Both the position numbers and the translations under genes were made by a program. A stretch of DNA of 64,000 nucleotides from Annona cherimola (Eukaryota; Streptophyta; Magnoliopsida; Magnoliales; Annonaceae). The stretch is taken from assembly GCA_030490835.1 (NCBI GenBank), contig CM059972.1, positions 34,575,452 through 34,639,451 on the forward strand, written 5' to 3'. Below, piece by piece: positions 44,729-57,151 of the stretch (position 1 is its first letter; each line of letters opens with the position of its first letter). The notes under the pieces are model-generated. The model did no database searches, was not told the origin of the DNA, and worked only from the letters and a program-made list of their open reading frames with translations.

Positions 44729-47700
44729 ACATGTCTTAAGGCAAAGGCAAACAATGAATGGTTTATGGATAGCGGTTGCTCAAGGCATATGACCGGTGAA
44801 AGAAGTTTGTTTCACAAACTTAAGCCTTGTAATGATGGAATGGTTGCCTTTGGCAATAATGAAAAAGGTAAAATTAAAGGTAAAGGAAATATACATAGTA
44901 TTTCAAATGCATGCATGGAAGATGTTTTGTTTGTTGAAGGACTCAAACACAATTTAATGAGCATTAGCCAATTATGTGATAAAGGATACAAAGTTGCGTT
45001 TGAATCATCTATATGTAATGTATTTGATGGAGAACATATCATGTTTAGTGGTAAAAGACATGGAAATATTTATTTGGTTTCACTTGATGAATTAGATGGT
45101 CAATGTCTAATGGCCATTGATAACGATCCATGGGTTTGGCACAAAAGGCTTGGACATATAAACATGGGCAACATAAAAACCCTATGGAAAAAGAGTTTGG
45201 TAGAAGGATTACCAAGATTGAAATATGACAAAGACAAGATTTGCAAGGCATGTCAATTATCAAAACAACCCAAGATGCCTTTCTCTACCAAAAAGGAAAT
45301 TTCCACCACTAAGCCACTTAAATTGCTACATATGGATCTATACGGACCATCCGACATTCTAACCATTGGTGGAAAGAAATATGTATTTGTCATAGTTGAT
45401 GATTTTTCAAGATTCACATGGATAATTCTCTTAGCTAGTAAAGATGAAGCCTTCTCTATGTTTGCAACTTTTGTAAATTTGGTGCAAAATGAAAAACAAA
45501 GTACTATTGTGACCATAAGAAGCGATCATGGTGGCGAATTCGAAAACAAACGATTCATGGAATTTTGCAATGAAAAAGGAATTCACCACACATTTTCTGC
45601 ACCAAGAACTCCACAACAAAATGGAGTAGTAGAAAGGAAAAATAGAACTATACAAGAGATGGCTAGAACTATGCTAAATGAGAGCAATCTATCCAAGAAA
45701 TTTTGGGGTGAAGCTGTGAGTACAGCTTGTCATGTTTTGAACCGAGTTACCATTCGAGCAATCTTGAAAAAGACCCCATATGAACTATGGAAAGGAAGGA
45801 AACCAAATATCTCATATTTTCATGCTTTTGGATGTACATGCTATGTTTTAAACAATGGAAAAACCAATTTGGGCAAATTACATTCCAAAAGCGATGAGGC
45901 TATATTCCTTGGTTATTCATCAAATAGCAAAGCATATAGAGTATTCAACAAACGAAACCAAGTTGTAGAAGAATCCATACATGTTGTATTTGATGAAATT
46001 AACCAAAGTCCGAGAAAGGAGGATGAACTAAGTGATGCAGATGAGACAAAAAGCAAAGAACAACCGAAGGAACTCGAGCTCAAGCCAGAAAATCCAGTGG
46101 AGGAAGAGGTAAGTGAAGGTAATGACACTTACAAACCTCCAACTGATTTAAAGTTCAAAAATGCCCATCCAATTGAACAAGTTATTGGAAACATATATGA
46201 AGGAGTAAAAACTAGAAGATCAAAACAAAACGTTTATGGCCAATATGCGTTTGTATCGAAAATTGAACCAAATACCATTGAACAAGCTCTTAATGATGAA
46301 AATTGGGTTATTTCAATGCAAGAAGAGCTAAATCAATTCGAAAGAAACAATGTATGACATTTAGTTCCTAGACCAAACAATCATACAGTCATTGGTACAA
46401 AATGGGTATTTAGGAACAAATTAGACGAAAGCGGTCTTGTAATTAGAAACAAGGCAAGATTAGTAGCCAAAGGGTATTCCCAAGAAGAAGGAATTTATTT
46501 TGAAGAATCGTATACACCCGTGGCTAGATTAGAAGCCATACGCATCCTACTAGCATTTGCTTCTCATATGAACTTCAAATTGTTTCAAATGGATGTAAAA
46601 AGCGCATTTTTGAATGGTTATTTGAATGAAGAAGTATATGTTGAACAACCCCCTGGTTTTGAAGAAAAGGATCAATCAAAGTTTGTTTATAAATTAACCA
46701 AAGCATTATATGGACTAAAACAAGCACCAAGAGCTTGGTATGAAAGGTTAAATAGATTCTTGATTGATCATGAGTTTCAAAGAGGGAAAGTAGACACTAC
46801 TTTATTCATCAAGTACAAAAATAAAAATATTTTGATTGTACAGATTTATGTGGATGACATAATATTCGGTGCTACTGATGAAAATCTTTGTCAAGAATTT
46901 TCTAAGATAATGCAGAGCGAGTTCGAAATGAGCATGATGAGAGAATTAAATTTCTTCCTTGGACTTCAAATCAAGCAACAAAATGAAGGAATATTTCTAA
47001 ACCAGTCCAAATATGTCAAAGAAATGCTCAAGAAATTCGGAATGCAGAATAGCAAAGGGGCAAACACTCCAATGAGCTCTACAATCAAGATCGACACGGA
47101 CGAAAATGGTAAAAGTATCGATCAAACACTTTATAGAAGCATGATAGGATCCTTGCTATACTTAACTGCTTCTAGACCCGATATCCTATTTAGTGTTTGT
47201 ATGTGCTCTAGATTCCAAGCATGTCCAAAAGAATCACATCTACTTGCTGTAAAAAGAATTTTTAAATATTTGTTAAAAACTACAAATCTTGGACTATGGT
47301 ATCCAAAGGGGTCAACCTTTGATCTAATCGGCTATTCGGATGCAGACTTTGCCGGATATAAAGTAGATAGAAAAAGTACCAGTGGAACTTGTCAATTTCT
47401 TGGACATATGCTAGTTTCATGGCATTCAAGAAAACAAACAAGTGTTGCACTATCTACTGCGGAAGCCGAATACATAGCCGCCGGTAGTTGTTGTGCCCAA
47501 TTACTTTGGATGAAACAACAGTTGAAAGACTATGGTATTGATTATGTTGATATTCCTATTAGATGTGATAATACAAGTGCAATTTGTTTGACTAAAAATC
47601 CTGTATTGCATTCTAGAACCAAACATATTGATGTGAGACATCATTTCATTAGAGAGCATGTTGAAAATCATGATGTGTGCTTAGAATATGTAAAAACAGA

Positions 47701-47791
47701 AGACCAAATTGCTGATATTTTTACCAAACCTCTAGCCAAGGATTCATTTTATAAGATTAGGAATGATATGGAAATGATAGAGCTAAACTAG
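44729..47791 (+). pseudogene. Sirevirus B Pol with one nonsense codon
   Basis: Protease [11 protein letters not shown] (from 44765), GAG-pre-integrase WHKRLGH (45136), integrase core, RT ([11 protein letters not shown] 46585, YVDDIIFG 46847) and RNase H, as in A. A TGA at 46355-46357 replaces the Trp of NNVWHLV; reading continues in the same frame to 47791. The pol frame is open from 44657, overlapping gag by 50 bases, and has no ATG before 44765. Confidence 0.93.
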
Positions 47792-48218
47792 GAAAAATAA
47801 ATAAGAAAATTAAATTGGAAAATGTCAAGTCGATGAGTCAAGTCGACTCCAAGGACGCCAAGTCGACTCCGCCTCCAGAAGCGAAGTCGACTCCGTTAGG
47901 GTCGAAGTCGACTCCGCCTCCAGGCGAAGTCGACTCCAGAAGGACCGAAGTCGACTTCGCCTAGGGCAAGTCGACTCCGCGAGCGCGCGACCGTCCGAAT
48001 TCCTTTTTCTTCTCTATTTCTTTCCTTTCTTTTTCTTTCTCCCTCATTTCCCGCCAGACCATCCTTTTTTCTTCTCTCCCGGCGATTCTCTCCTCCGGCA
48101 TACCATTTTTTCCGGCGATTCTCCGGTTGAATCCTCCATCTCCGGCTTCTCTCTCTCATTTTCTTGCCAACAGGCAGCCTATCACAACTCCATTTTCAAA
48201 CCTCATATCTCATTCCAA
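47792..48218 (+). promoter_or_regulatory. B spacer with seven GTCGAC palindromes
   Basis: Seven GTCGAC sites between 47842 and 47975, spaced about 20, 24, 21, 22, 21 and 20 bases, followed by a CT-rich stretch (48000-48200) and the envelope-like ATG. Equivalent to the A spacer; spacer sequences differ while the palindromes and phasing persist. Confidence 0.55.
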
Positions 48219-49786
48219 ATGGCCCCAAAGAAAGCCGTCTCAAAACCATCACAAAAGCCTGTGCCTAGACCTTCCAAATCTCTCACAGAGAAAGAAATTC
48301 CTAGAAAAGCTAGGACACCCGCAAAAAGGGCAAGAGAGGAACCCTCTACATCACGGGCAGAAGAGTCCGATTCCAAGAAGGAACTCCATCCAACACTGCG
48401 GGTCGTGAGGAACAAGCCCAAACCTCACAGAGCACACACTCCGGGGCAAGTAGAAGGGGCGCCGTGGCTGGAAAAACTCAAGTACTAAAGATGCCCACTA
48501 CCTATTTCAGAACAGAGATCAATCATGGCCGATTCTACAAGAACTTCTATGAACGAAAGGTATTCATACCAAAAATCATAGATTTTAAATTTTTAAAAGA
48601 TTATGGGTCCGACATAGAAGACCTATTAGATTTTCAAGGATGGACCAAATTGCTAAAGGAGGATGACAGGGTCTATCCAGATCTTACCAGAATCTTTTAC
48701 TATGAGTGGGATGAAGAAAATTTTGGTACATATGTCAAAGAAGTGGAAATGGATTTTGGAATCGGGTTAAATCCAAGCCAGACCAGAGCAATGAGTCATT
48801 TAGGACAAATACTTGGAGTCCCCTATGTTGAAGAACCTTTTCCTGAGGATCTCACAATGGATCAGATATACAATCAGCTCACCCGGAGTAACAAGTATCA
48901 TCCGGGCATCAAATTTCTTCGATACATGGATTTATCACCAAGACTACGGGTTCTAAGACTTCTCATTGCCCACTGCATCTACCCAAAGGGCGGTGGAAGA
49001 AATCAATTGAACCCACAAGAAGCTGGGATCTTATGGAAAGTAACAAATAAAGTCAAGGTGAGTCTACCTAGATTGTTTCTAGAAGCCTTGGCGAGTCGAA
49101 AGGATAATCCGAGGGGAGTCCTTCCTTATGGCACTTGGATCACAAAGATCCTCGAACATTTTGAAGTGGACATTGAAGGCGAGCCATTCGAAGTGCTCAA
49201 GTCCACCAATGCAATCAACAAAGCACTAATCCAGAGGACGAAGATAAATGTGCTTGAACTCAGGTCCGAAGCTCCAGAAGAAGAGCATCGAGAAGACCAA
49301 GCACAAGCTGAGGGGGAGCAATCTCCCATGGCTTCACCTGCACGGGCCGCTTCTCCTCCATCGCACGGATCTTACTCTCCACAAGGGTCCGCTGCAAGAG
49401 AACGGGTGCCTCCCACCTCTTCTGAGGAGGTCACCCTAAGGGATCTCAAAGATGAAATCATTGCCATGAGGACAGAAATGGGCTATCAAGAAAACCGAAT
49501 GACAAGTCTTGTCACCGGTGTCCTTAATGCGCTTGAAGATATGCATTCCCGACAAGATAGAATCGAGCGGGAAATGCGAAAAATCCGCTATCATCTTGCC
49601 TCAGGCCATCATAAGAAGAGACCCATGCCTGAACTCGATCCCTACGAGTCGGGTTCAGTTCATAGAGAGGCAACTCCCGATCACGCTTCTCTTGTTTACT
49701 CCTCGGCCCATCATTGTCCCATCAAACCTATTCCATATCCGATCTCTCAATTTCAATTCATCAAATCATTATTTTTGCTTGATTGA
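48219..49786 (+). pseudogene. Envelope-like ORF of B, frameshifted near its start
   Basis: ATG at 48219 (MAPKKAVSKPSQKP) matches the start of A's ORF. After about 45 codons the frame is lost, and the rest of the protein (QAQTSQSTHSG onward, then MPTTYF at 48491 to the stop at 49784-49786) is in another frame. The core and C-terminal coiled coil are well kept (YNQLTRSNKYHPGIKFLRY, LPYGTWITKILEHF, MHSRQDRIEREMR). It could be read from an internal start, but the intact A copy suggests simple damage. Confidence 0.88.
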
Positions 49787-49787
49787 C

Positions 49788-50226
49788 AAAAAGGGGGAGA
49801 GAGAATAGATAGAATAGGAATTGAGTTGAAAGTTTTTTTTTAAGTTTTGGGTTGGGTACATTGTATTTAAGGTTTCATTTATGCTTTAATTTTTGTTCTC
49901 TGTAATGAAACTTCATATATATATATGAAAAGATGTTTTATTGGTTTTTGATTGATATGATTGATATATTTGATAAGTGATTGCAATTTTTATGAATACA
50001 AAGTATTCTTAATGATTAATACTCAATATATGGCTTGTAAGGTATTCAAGCATACTCTATGACAAAATGCCTAATGTTCTGAAAATGTTCTCATTTAAAC
50101 TCAAAACTCTAAATTATATGTTCAAAGATACTTATATGCTCTGTTTTCTCAAATGAACATGTTTGAATTTTTTTTGAAAGTTATCAACTCAAATGAAGTT
50201 TTGTCAATCATCAAAAAGGGGGAGAT
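49788..50226 (+). promoter_or_regulatory. Two polypurine tracts of B and AT-rich 3' region
   Basis: The first tract (AAAAAGGGGGAGAGAG) is at 49788-49803, after the ORF stop. The LTR-adjacent PPT (AAAAAGGGGGAGAT) is at 50213-50226. AT-rich empty sequence lies between. Confidence 0.8.
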
Positions 50227-51979
50227 TGTTGGAAACAATGTTCAAAATAAAACAAATTGACCAAGGATTGAGTTTTGATGATTAACAAGAACTAATTTGA
50301 GTATATATATATGACTAATATGTTTGCCAAGTGTTTAAGGAAAGCAGAGAAGTCAAGTCGATCTTCGAGTCGACTTGAACTTCGACTTGGGAGTGAAGTC
50401 GATAGTGAAGTCGACTCCACAAACGACTTCAAACAAGCCAAAACTGGACAGAGTTGAAAATGGAATTCTGACGAGTGAAGTCGCAGGCCAAGTCGACTCC
50501 ACATGCGACTTGGGTAGTCAAGTCACATACGAAGTCGACTCCAGCATCGACTTCAAAGTGCACAAAAATGTCCAGCGTTGAAATCTGGCTCCCGAAGATT
50601 ACGAAGTCGCAGACGAAGTCGACTCCAAGTGCGACTTGGGCGAAGTCGCAAACCAGGTCGACTCCAACTTCGACTTGAGAAGTTTTGAGGTCTAAGCTAA
50701 AGTTTCAAAGCATATTCAAGACATCCATTTGAAGTTTCTCACATACAAATGAGATGTAAAGACTACTCTTAAAGAGAAACTTAAGTTTTGAAGATCAAAG
50801 CAAAAATCTAAGTACAAATTCAAATCAAGTCTATCAAGCTCAAAGCAAATCTTCATGCTAGCTTCCAAATGGAGTAATATCCAAGTTGTGAAGACCAAGT
50901 GAGTCCAAAGCAAAGCAAGGAACATACATATATTGTACAAGGACTCAAAGCTTTCAAATGGTTTGCAAGATTCAAGACATTTCAAGTGAGGATCAAGGCG
51001 TTTTTGCAATAGATCAAGCCAAGTCGCAACCCAAGTCGACTTCAGGATCAACTTAAGTTAAAGTCGGAAAGCCAAGTCGACCCAAGTCTCAGACTTGAGT
51101 TTCTAAAGAACCTAAGTCGCAGGCCAAGTCGACTCAATGTGCGACTTGGAAACCAAGTCGCAGGCCAAGTCGACTTCATCTTCGACTTGGAGTATAACGG
51201 TCAAATTTTTGAACGTTGGAGTTCATTTATTGCACGCCAACCACTCCTACAACGTTCCAATCTTCCTCATTCTATAAAAAGACATTCAAATGAACGTGAG
51301 AAATAAGAATACTCACTACTCTAAGGATCATAGAGAGAAAAGAAGTGCAAGAAAGACTTTCAAATCCCTTTTCTCCATATTTGAGTGTTTCAAAGGAAGA
51401 AGGAGCTTCAAACCGCAAGTTGCTTCAACGATCATCATCCCAGCTGTCTTTAACTTCTTCCTCGAGCTAAATCTGCCTACACAAATCTGTAAAGTGTAGT
51501 TTCATTTATTTCATTGTCTTGTTGTATAAATCTTGATTTAGCTTGGGTAGCTAAGATCAAGTATATGCAAAGTAGGGTGTGATTGGAGTGAGACTCATCA
51601 CCTACTTTTGCATGTGAGTTGTTTATGCCCCCTAGAGCTAGAATCTAGAAGAGAGCAAGTGGCTCTAGTTGTATATGCCCCCTAGAGCTTTGAATCTAGA
51701 AGAGAGCGGTGACTCTAAGTGTATTCAAGGAATACATAGTGGAACCCAAGTCACAACGGAGTGTGAGCTTGGAAGAGTGGAGTAGGGAAGGTTTGCCCGA
51801 ACCACTATAAATCTTGTGTTCTGCTTTCTATTACTGCGTTATTTTAATTTGCTCTCCATTAGCTTTCATAAGGGGATTAATTTTTGAAAGGGGTTAAGTT
51901 TTTGATTTATCAAAGATTTTTTAAAAGAATCCAATTCACCCCTCCCCTCTTGGGTTTAGCCATCAACTCGGGACCAACA
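50227..51979 (+). mobile_element. Sirevirus B 3' LTR, 1753 bp
   Basis: Same length as the 5' LTR. Differences by eye fall in 50525-51150; the part from the TATA box to the end appears identical. Confidence 0.95.
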
Positions 51980-54704
51980 AAATATGCTTTGTTCTTCATT
52001 TGATCTTCCTCTATCTTGCTTGGCTTGTTTCCTTTAATCATTTTCATTCTGAAATAATCCCTTATACTTGTAGATCTTGTTGATCTTGAAGTCCTTGTCT
52101 TTGGTTTATCTTGGATTGTCTTGAATCTTGTGATTCTTAGGAGAGCTTGAGTCCTGCTTGGTTGAATCATGTGCCTTGCTTTGCATTTGACTCAGTTGGT
52201 CTTTAAAACTTGATAGACTTGATTTGAAGTTGAACATGAATCTTTTCTTTGAATTGAACTCATTTGACCTTTATCTTTGAATCCTTGGACTTGATAAACT
52301 TGATTTGATCTCCATCTTGAATCTTTGCTTTAAACTTGAGTGAGAGATTCTTTGAATAGGCTTTGAAACCGCATCTTTGAAGTCTGAACTTCTCAAGTCG
52401 CGGATGACGTCGACTTTGTCTGCGACTTCACCCAAGTCGCACCTAGAGTCGACTTGGCCTGCGACTTGGGCAGCTTCGTGCCCCAAAATTCAGCTCTGGA
52501 CAGTTTTTCACGATTGAAGTCGATAGCGAGGTCGACTTCGTTTGCGACTTGGCTTCCCAAGTCGCATGTGAAGTCGACTTGGGATGCGACTTCACCTGCA
52601 AGTTGATTTTGCCTTTGAGGTTCTTTCTCAAGTCGATAGTTGAGTCGACTTTGGGATCGACTTCACCCTAAGTCGAAGTCCAAGTCGACTTGGGGATCGA
52701 CTTGGCTACTTAAGTTCCTTAAAACAAATGGCAAACTCATTAGTCCTTTAAATATACTCAAGTTAGTTGTTGTTAATCATCAAAACTCAATCTTTGGTCA
52801 ATTTTATTTTGTTTTGAAGCATTGTTTCCAACAATTTGGACACCTATTCATAAAATTCATAAAAATCAGATTTGGGGCTTATCTTCCCAAATCCTTTTGT
52901 GAATCTAAAGTATCATAATCCTAGGGTATTTTACCCTACATAACTTCCATAAATCATTTAATCTCATTTCCATACCATTTTCAACATAAAAATGGAAAAT
53001 CAGGTCATATATGCAACCCTAGGTTCCATACTTTATAAAATCAGCAACCTATTCATAAATCATCATATGAATTACACTAAAACATGATTGATATCCCACT
53101 ATAAGTTAAATTCCATCACAAAAACCTAGAATTTAACATTTATCTTGATTTATTCCTGAAGTTGTCCATAATGCTGAATTCAGGCACACTGAATTCTCAA
53201 AATCTTGAATTAATATCAAATAAAGTATTTTTGTACTGAAATTTCTAAAATAACTTAATAACTAAATGAATTAACAAAAATAAATATTTCCAGAATGCAA
53301 TATTTAGTTTTTCTATTTATTTTGGTATTTTTACCTTACTGGATAGCTAAATCCATTTTCAGACAGCCTGAATCACGTTAATTATGGGGTATATTTATAC
53401 CCATGGAAACCTAATTTCTATTTTTTTCGTATGATTCCAAATATGTATTATATATCCTGTAAAATTTTCAACCGAAAATTCCTTGTATAAAAATTATTAA
53501 AAATCCTTTGTTGCAGCTGATCCTGACACCCGTGCAACCCTATTCTAGTTGATTTTCCCGGATTTTTAATTTGCAACGTGCTTATCATTTTAAGCTTAAA
53601 ATGGGGTCGTTCCTTAATCACCCCATCATGATTCTTTCAAAACTTTTCATGCTAAAATTCATCCATTTACTATTCCCTTCATATTTTAGTTTACAACATT
53701 ATATAACTTCCAAATTTGAGGCATAAAATCAAGATTAACATATACTTACTTAATTAATTGATAATCCCTCCATTAAGCACTTGAAATTCCCTTGTTTTCC
53801 TCTCCTTCTTGCTGGGTTTGACGTGCCCTAGCTGCTGCCCTTGGAGAAAATTTCCATTTTTCTCTTATTTTCCTCTCTTCTCTCTCTCTTTCTCTCTCCT
53901 TCTCTCTCTCCTTCTCCTCTACTGCTTCTCCTCTACTGCTTGAACATCCAAACCCCTTGCTCCCCTTTTTTTCTTTTTATAAGTCACTTTTCTTGGTGCT
54001 TTAGTAACCCTCTAGGGCATTTTTGTAAATTTCATTTTCACCTTTCCCAAATTGCCCTCTTTGCAACTTCCATGAAGCTTCCTAAGTAATCTCTTACTTG
54101 CTCCCCAAGAAAGAAATTTCTCATGATAATTAGCTTAATTCATTCCATTCATCTCATAGATTTCATAATTCTATTCCATCGTTTTAAATTTCATCTCAAT
54201 TCAACGTTTCTACGTCAAATTATGACCACTTGAATTTATCTTTTGGATTTGGGATAAAAATAATTAATTATCATCCTAATCCCAGCATGATTCTCTTAAT
54301 CCAATCCATTCATAACATTGGGCCCACCGTCGTGATCTTACCTTTCAAATTTCATCAAAATTCGCCTTGTAGGCGTCAAGTTATGAATTTTCTATCATTT
54401 TTCATCTTAATTCCATAATTACATTTTAATCTCCATAAATTAAATCATGGTAATTAACATGATTATTCATAACGCATTTTCACCTTTCAATCCTCGTTAA
54501 GCTCCTCAGGTCATACCGACTCACTTTGGGCTCCGGCGATTAAATTTTTAATCACCATTCTTAATTAAACCCTAATTGCAAAATATCATTAAATCATAAA
54601 ATCATCCATATATCATTCAAAATTCATTTAAATTACATATAAATCATGTATATATGTTCAATGCATCTCATTGAGTCCTAAAAAGGTTGGGGTTTCACAG
54701 CATT

Positions 54705-55257
54705 AGCTTGGCTTGGGTCAGCCATTGTACCCAAGAACATCTCAACCCCTTTGACATAGGTACCGAAATATTGATCATCTTATAAATAGTAAAAGATCCT
54801 AGTCAAGTCAGGATATACTCTGTCATCTGCTTTCAACAAACTGGTCCAACCTTGGAAATCTAGAAGCTCCTCAATCTCAAATTCATAATCACTTAAGAAC
54901 TTGAAGTCTATGATCTTGGGAATGAATACCTTTCGCTTAAAGAACGATTTATAGAAGCGACTGTGCTGAAGTTCTGTCTTGAAATATGTCGTCGGCATTT
55001 TGAAGACTTGAGCTTTAGCAGTTGGGGTTCCCTTTCATCTAGCCCCAGTTTCCGTACTTTACGAAGTTTGCGGTTCCTCTTCCCTGGCAGCGGTTGTTGA
55101 CGGAGTCCCGGCCTGGAATCGGACTCAACGGTCGGTAGAAGTCGACGATTCTTCCCGAGCACGTTTTGTGGGAGTCCGTTGCCTTCTAGGAACCTCCTCT
55201 TCGGCTTGGGAGCTGAATTGTCTAGGAATTGGCCTTTGGGATGGTTTAGATACTGAT
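54705..55257 (-). pseudogene. Envelope-like ORF of D, N-terminal part
   Basis: Minus-strand: basic N-terminus (SVSKPSQRPIPRQ, RAREESSTST), frameshifts around 55010-55130, then MPTTYFKTELQHSRFYKSF, KVFIPKIIDFKFLSDYE, LLDFQGWTSLL and VYPDLTRIFYYL, up to the solo LTR target site (GCATT at 54700-54704). At 55257 the ORF start codons are replaced by unrelated AT-rich sequence. Confidence 0.8.
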
Positions 55258-56442
55258 ACTTCTAAAAAATTTCATTTAATTCCATGTTAAATTCGCACAA
55301 ATAAATACTAAAATGATAATTAAATACAAGTTTTAAGTGGAATTGCACGAAAATCATATTTTTGATAGAATCTTTAATTTTGCTAAAAAATGGGATATTT
55401 TGCAAATATTCTTGAAATTATAAAATTATGACTCAATCCCATAGAAATTTGATGTTGAAATGTGTATTATCTTATTAATATAATTTGGGCAAATTTATAA
55501 AATCATTTAATTGGAAAAATCATAACTATAATTATATTTTAAAATACAGGGAATAAAGTAGACTATCATATTTAGATGATAATATCGAAATTATTTATCA
55601 ACGAATTAATATTTAAATTCGTACTTAAAATACATTGTAGGAACACCGGATTTTCATGCACCACCGGAGCACCTGTTATGGTGCTCCATCTTCCCCAAAA
55701 TGGGAGTGAGCATCCCGTCTTCTCCAAGCCGATCAAGTAGCCATGGATGATTCGGTGCTGCAACTCATCTCACCGACCCACCAAGTAGCAACTATGCATT
55801 GGCCGAAAATCAGCAGCTCTGGCCACCAAATCGAAACCCTGCATCTGAAGATTGGCAACCACTAAATCAAACCGAGCAGGACCTCTGATCATTTTCACCG
55901 CCCAAATCCAACCATCAATCATCCCCTTTTTCCGCAGAAAACCCATCACAAACTACCGCACCCACCTATTTCAATTCAACAAACCAATAACCTAAAATCC
56001 AAATTCGATTCCAGCAGCATAGCTCTGCATCAAATCAAAATCCATTAACCTCCAGCCGAGCCATTGATTTTTCTCTTGATAATCGAAGCACGACCATAGC
56101 ATGGGCAGCAACGAATTTTCGGCCAGCAGATTTTGATGTCAAATTTCTCCTCTGCATAGCTCGTCCAAAATTCCAATAATAAGAACCAATGAAGATTTTG
56201 CCAAATCCATTTCGGCAGCTTCCATTCAACCCGTCTCCATCTTCCCCAAATTCGGCGACGCTTCCACACGAACCAGCAGCTGCCAAGCACAGCCAAACAG
56301 CCAAACCCATTAGTTCCGGCAGAAAAATCTGGTGAACAGGAATGAAGCACCATCTGAAATTAACAGCCATGGCAGATCCTCTCCAACCACGAATCAACAT
56401 CCAGCCGCCCCTCTTATTTTCTTCTCCGCCGAAGCCATGTAG

Positions 56443-56631
56443 GTCCACCCCGTCCCCAAGAAGCGAAGCATCTCCAGCTACTATGTCGCCTCCCTCGGAC
56501 AGAAGAAGCTCCGGCATCTCCCCCACATCTTCAACCGCGTACTTGAGCTACCCTTCAGCTCCGACGCCGACGTCTCCGTCCAGGTGACTCCAGAATTGTT
56601 CCACCTCATCGTTACCACCGACGACATCACC
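56443..56631 (+). pseudogene. Captured fragment of an HSP20-like (alpha-crystallin fold) protein gene
   Basis: An open stretch of 63 codons without its own ATG, preceded directly by TAG. It reads VHPVPKKRSISSYYVASLG, then QKKLRHLPHIFNRVLELPF, SSDADVSVQVTPELFH and LIVTTDDIT. Codon-like composition and a coherent protein distinguish it from its surroundings. It resembles a conserved plant HSP20-like chaperone family protein, from memory and without a search. A pyrimidine-rich run ending in AG directly before 56443 looks like a splice acceptor, so the piece may be one exon with part of its intron. Downstream similarity stops at about 56631. No start, stop or complete domain is present, so this is a fragment. 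Confidence 0.5.
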
Positions 56632-57099
56632 TACCCATCTTGTGGCAAGCAAATGCCAAAAAAATGGAAAAATCCAACCAGAAATTAAAATGGGCAGCAA
56701 TTAGAGCAGTGCCCAAATCCATCTATGCCTGCGCACCCATTCACGGCAGAGAAATTCAGCCAATGTCCACTTTGATTTCAGCAATCAGCGGTAGCCCATT
56801 CCTTACTTTCCAACAGCCATTTTTCCAGCTACCCATCAGTTCCACTGACCTCCACCAATTACAGCAGCTCAGCCGATCACCACCCCTATTAATACCACCG
56901 AAAATCAGTTCTCTCCCTCCATCATCATCTTCCCCAAAGAAAATAAATGCATAGCTACTACAAATTCCAGCAACCGAATCCACTTCATCTTCCAAGCAGC
57001 CAAGACTCGCCAGCAGCACCAAAGTAGAGAAATCAACCGGCAAGTTAACGCAGCAAGAGGAAATTGACAAGGGCAGCTATAGTCGAAGACAAAAGCAGA

Positions 57100-57151
57100 A
57101 TCCCACATCGGATTCATGTTTGGTCGTTGGGTCCCTCACATATCTATAAAA
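57100..57151 (+). promoter_or_regulatory. USE-like motif and TATA box
   Basis: ATCCCACATCG at 57100-57110 matches the plant upstream sequence element RTCCCACATCG. TATAAAA at 57145 starts 34 bases after it, the spacing known for Pol II-type U-snRNA promoters. What follows (57152 on) does not look like U1, U2, U4 or U5 snRNA. The motif also occurs in other plant promoters and LTRs. Confidence 0.45.

Larger units (their letters stand above)
41103..51979 (+). mobile_element. Sirevirus B: full-length, young, with broken ORFs
   Basis: 10,877 bp, AAATA duplicated at 41098-41102 and 51980-51984. The two 1753 bp LTRs differ at about ten positions by eye. Order: LTR, PBS, gag, pol, palindromic spacer, envelope-like ORF, two PPTs, LTR. 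Gag and pol each carry one TGG to TGA nonsense change, and the third ORF has a frameshift near its start. Structure is otherwise complete. Inserted in the Sirevirus solo LTR. Confidence 0.95.
40138..52833 (-). mobile_element. Sirevirus solo LTR, about 1.8 kb, interrupted by B
   Basis: TGTTGGTCCC at 40138 and TTTCCAACA ending at 52833, flanked by ATTTG (40133-40137 and 52834-52838). Its two parts (40138-41102 and 51985-52833) total about 1.81 kb, with no internal genes once B and one target copy are removed. The palindrome array is present in both parts (40865-41090, 52395-52710). Confidence 0.92.
37026..54699 (-). mobile_element. Chromovirus-type solo LTR, about 5.0 kb, interrupted
   Basis: TGTGGCGCCCC at 37026 and GGGTTTCACA ending at 54699, flanked by GCATT (37021-37025 and 54700-54704). 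Subtracting the insertion at 40138-52838 leaves about 4.97 kb with no coding sequence, so it is a solo LTR left by recombination. It sits in D's envelope-like ORF. 37570-38170 holds GGACAT-type tandem repeats, and 38700-38870 holds CAGACC/GTCTG palindromes. Related LTR sequence occurs at 9650-11880, 12840-13380, 20085-20562 and 59790-64000. Confidence 0.85.

Noticed and set aside
44714..44764. Separate translation start for pol just after the gag stop
   Set aside because: The first in-frame ATG in A and B is the Met of the protease motif itself; only a TTG lies earlier. Fusion by splicing or frameshift is more likely.
55640..57000. Possible minus-strand genes of 163 and 104 codons at 56035-57070
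   Set aside because: Gly/Trp-rich products with no recognisable motif, overlapping a plus-strand stretch with a better protein candidate. Composition explains the open frames.
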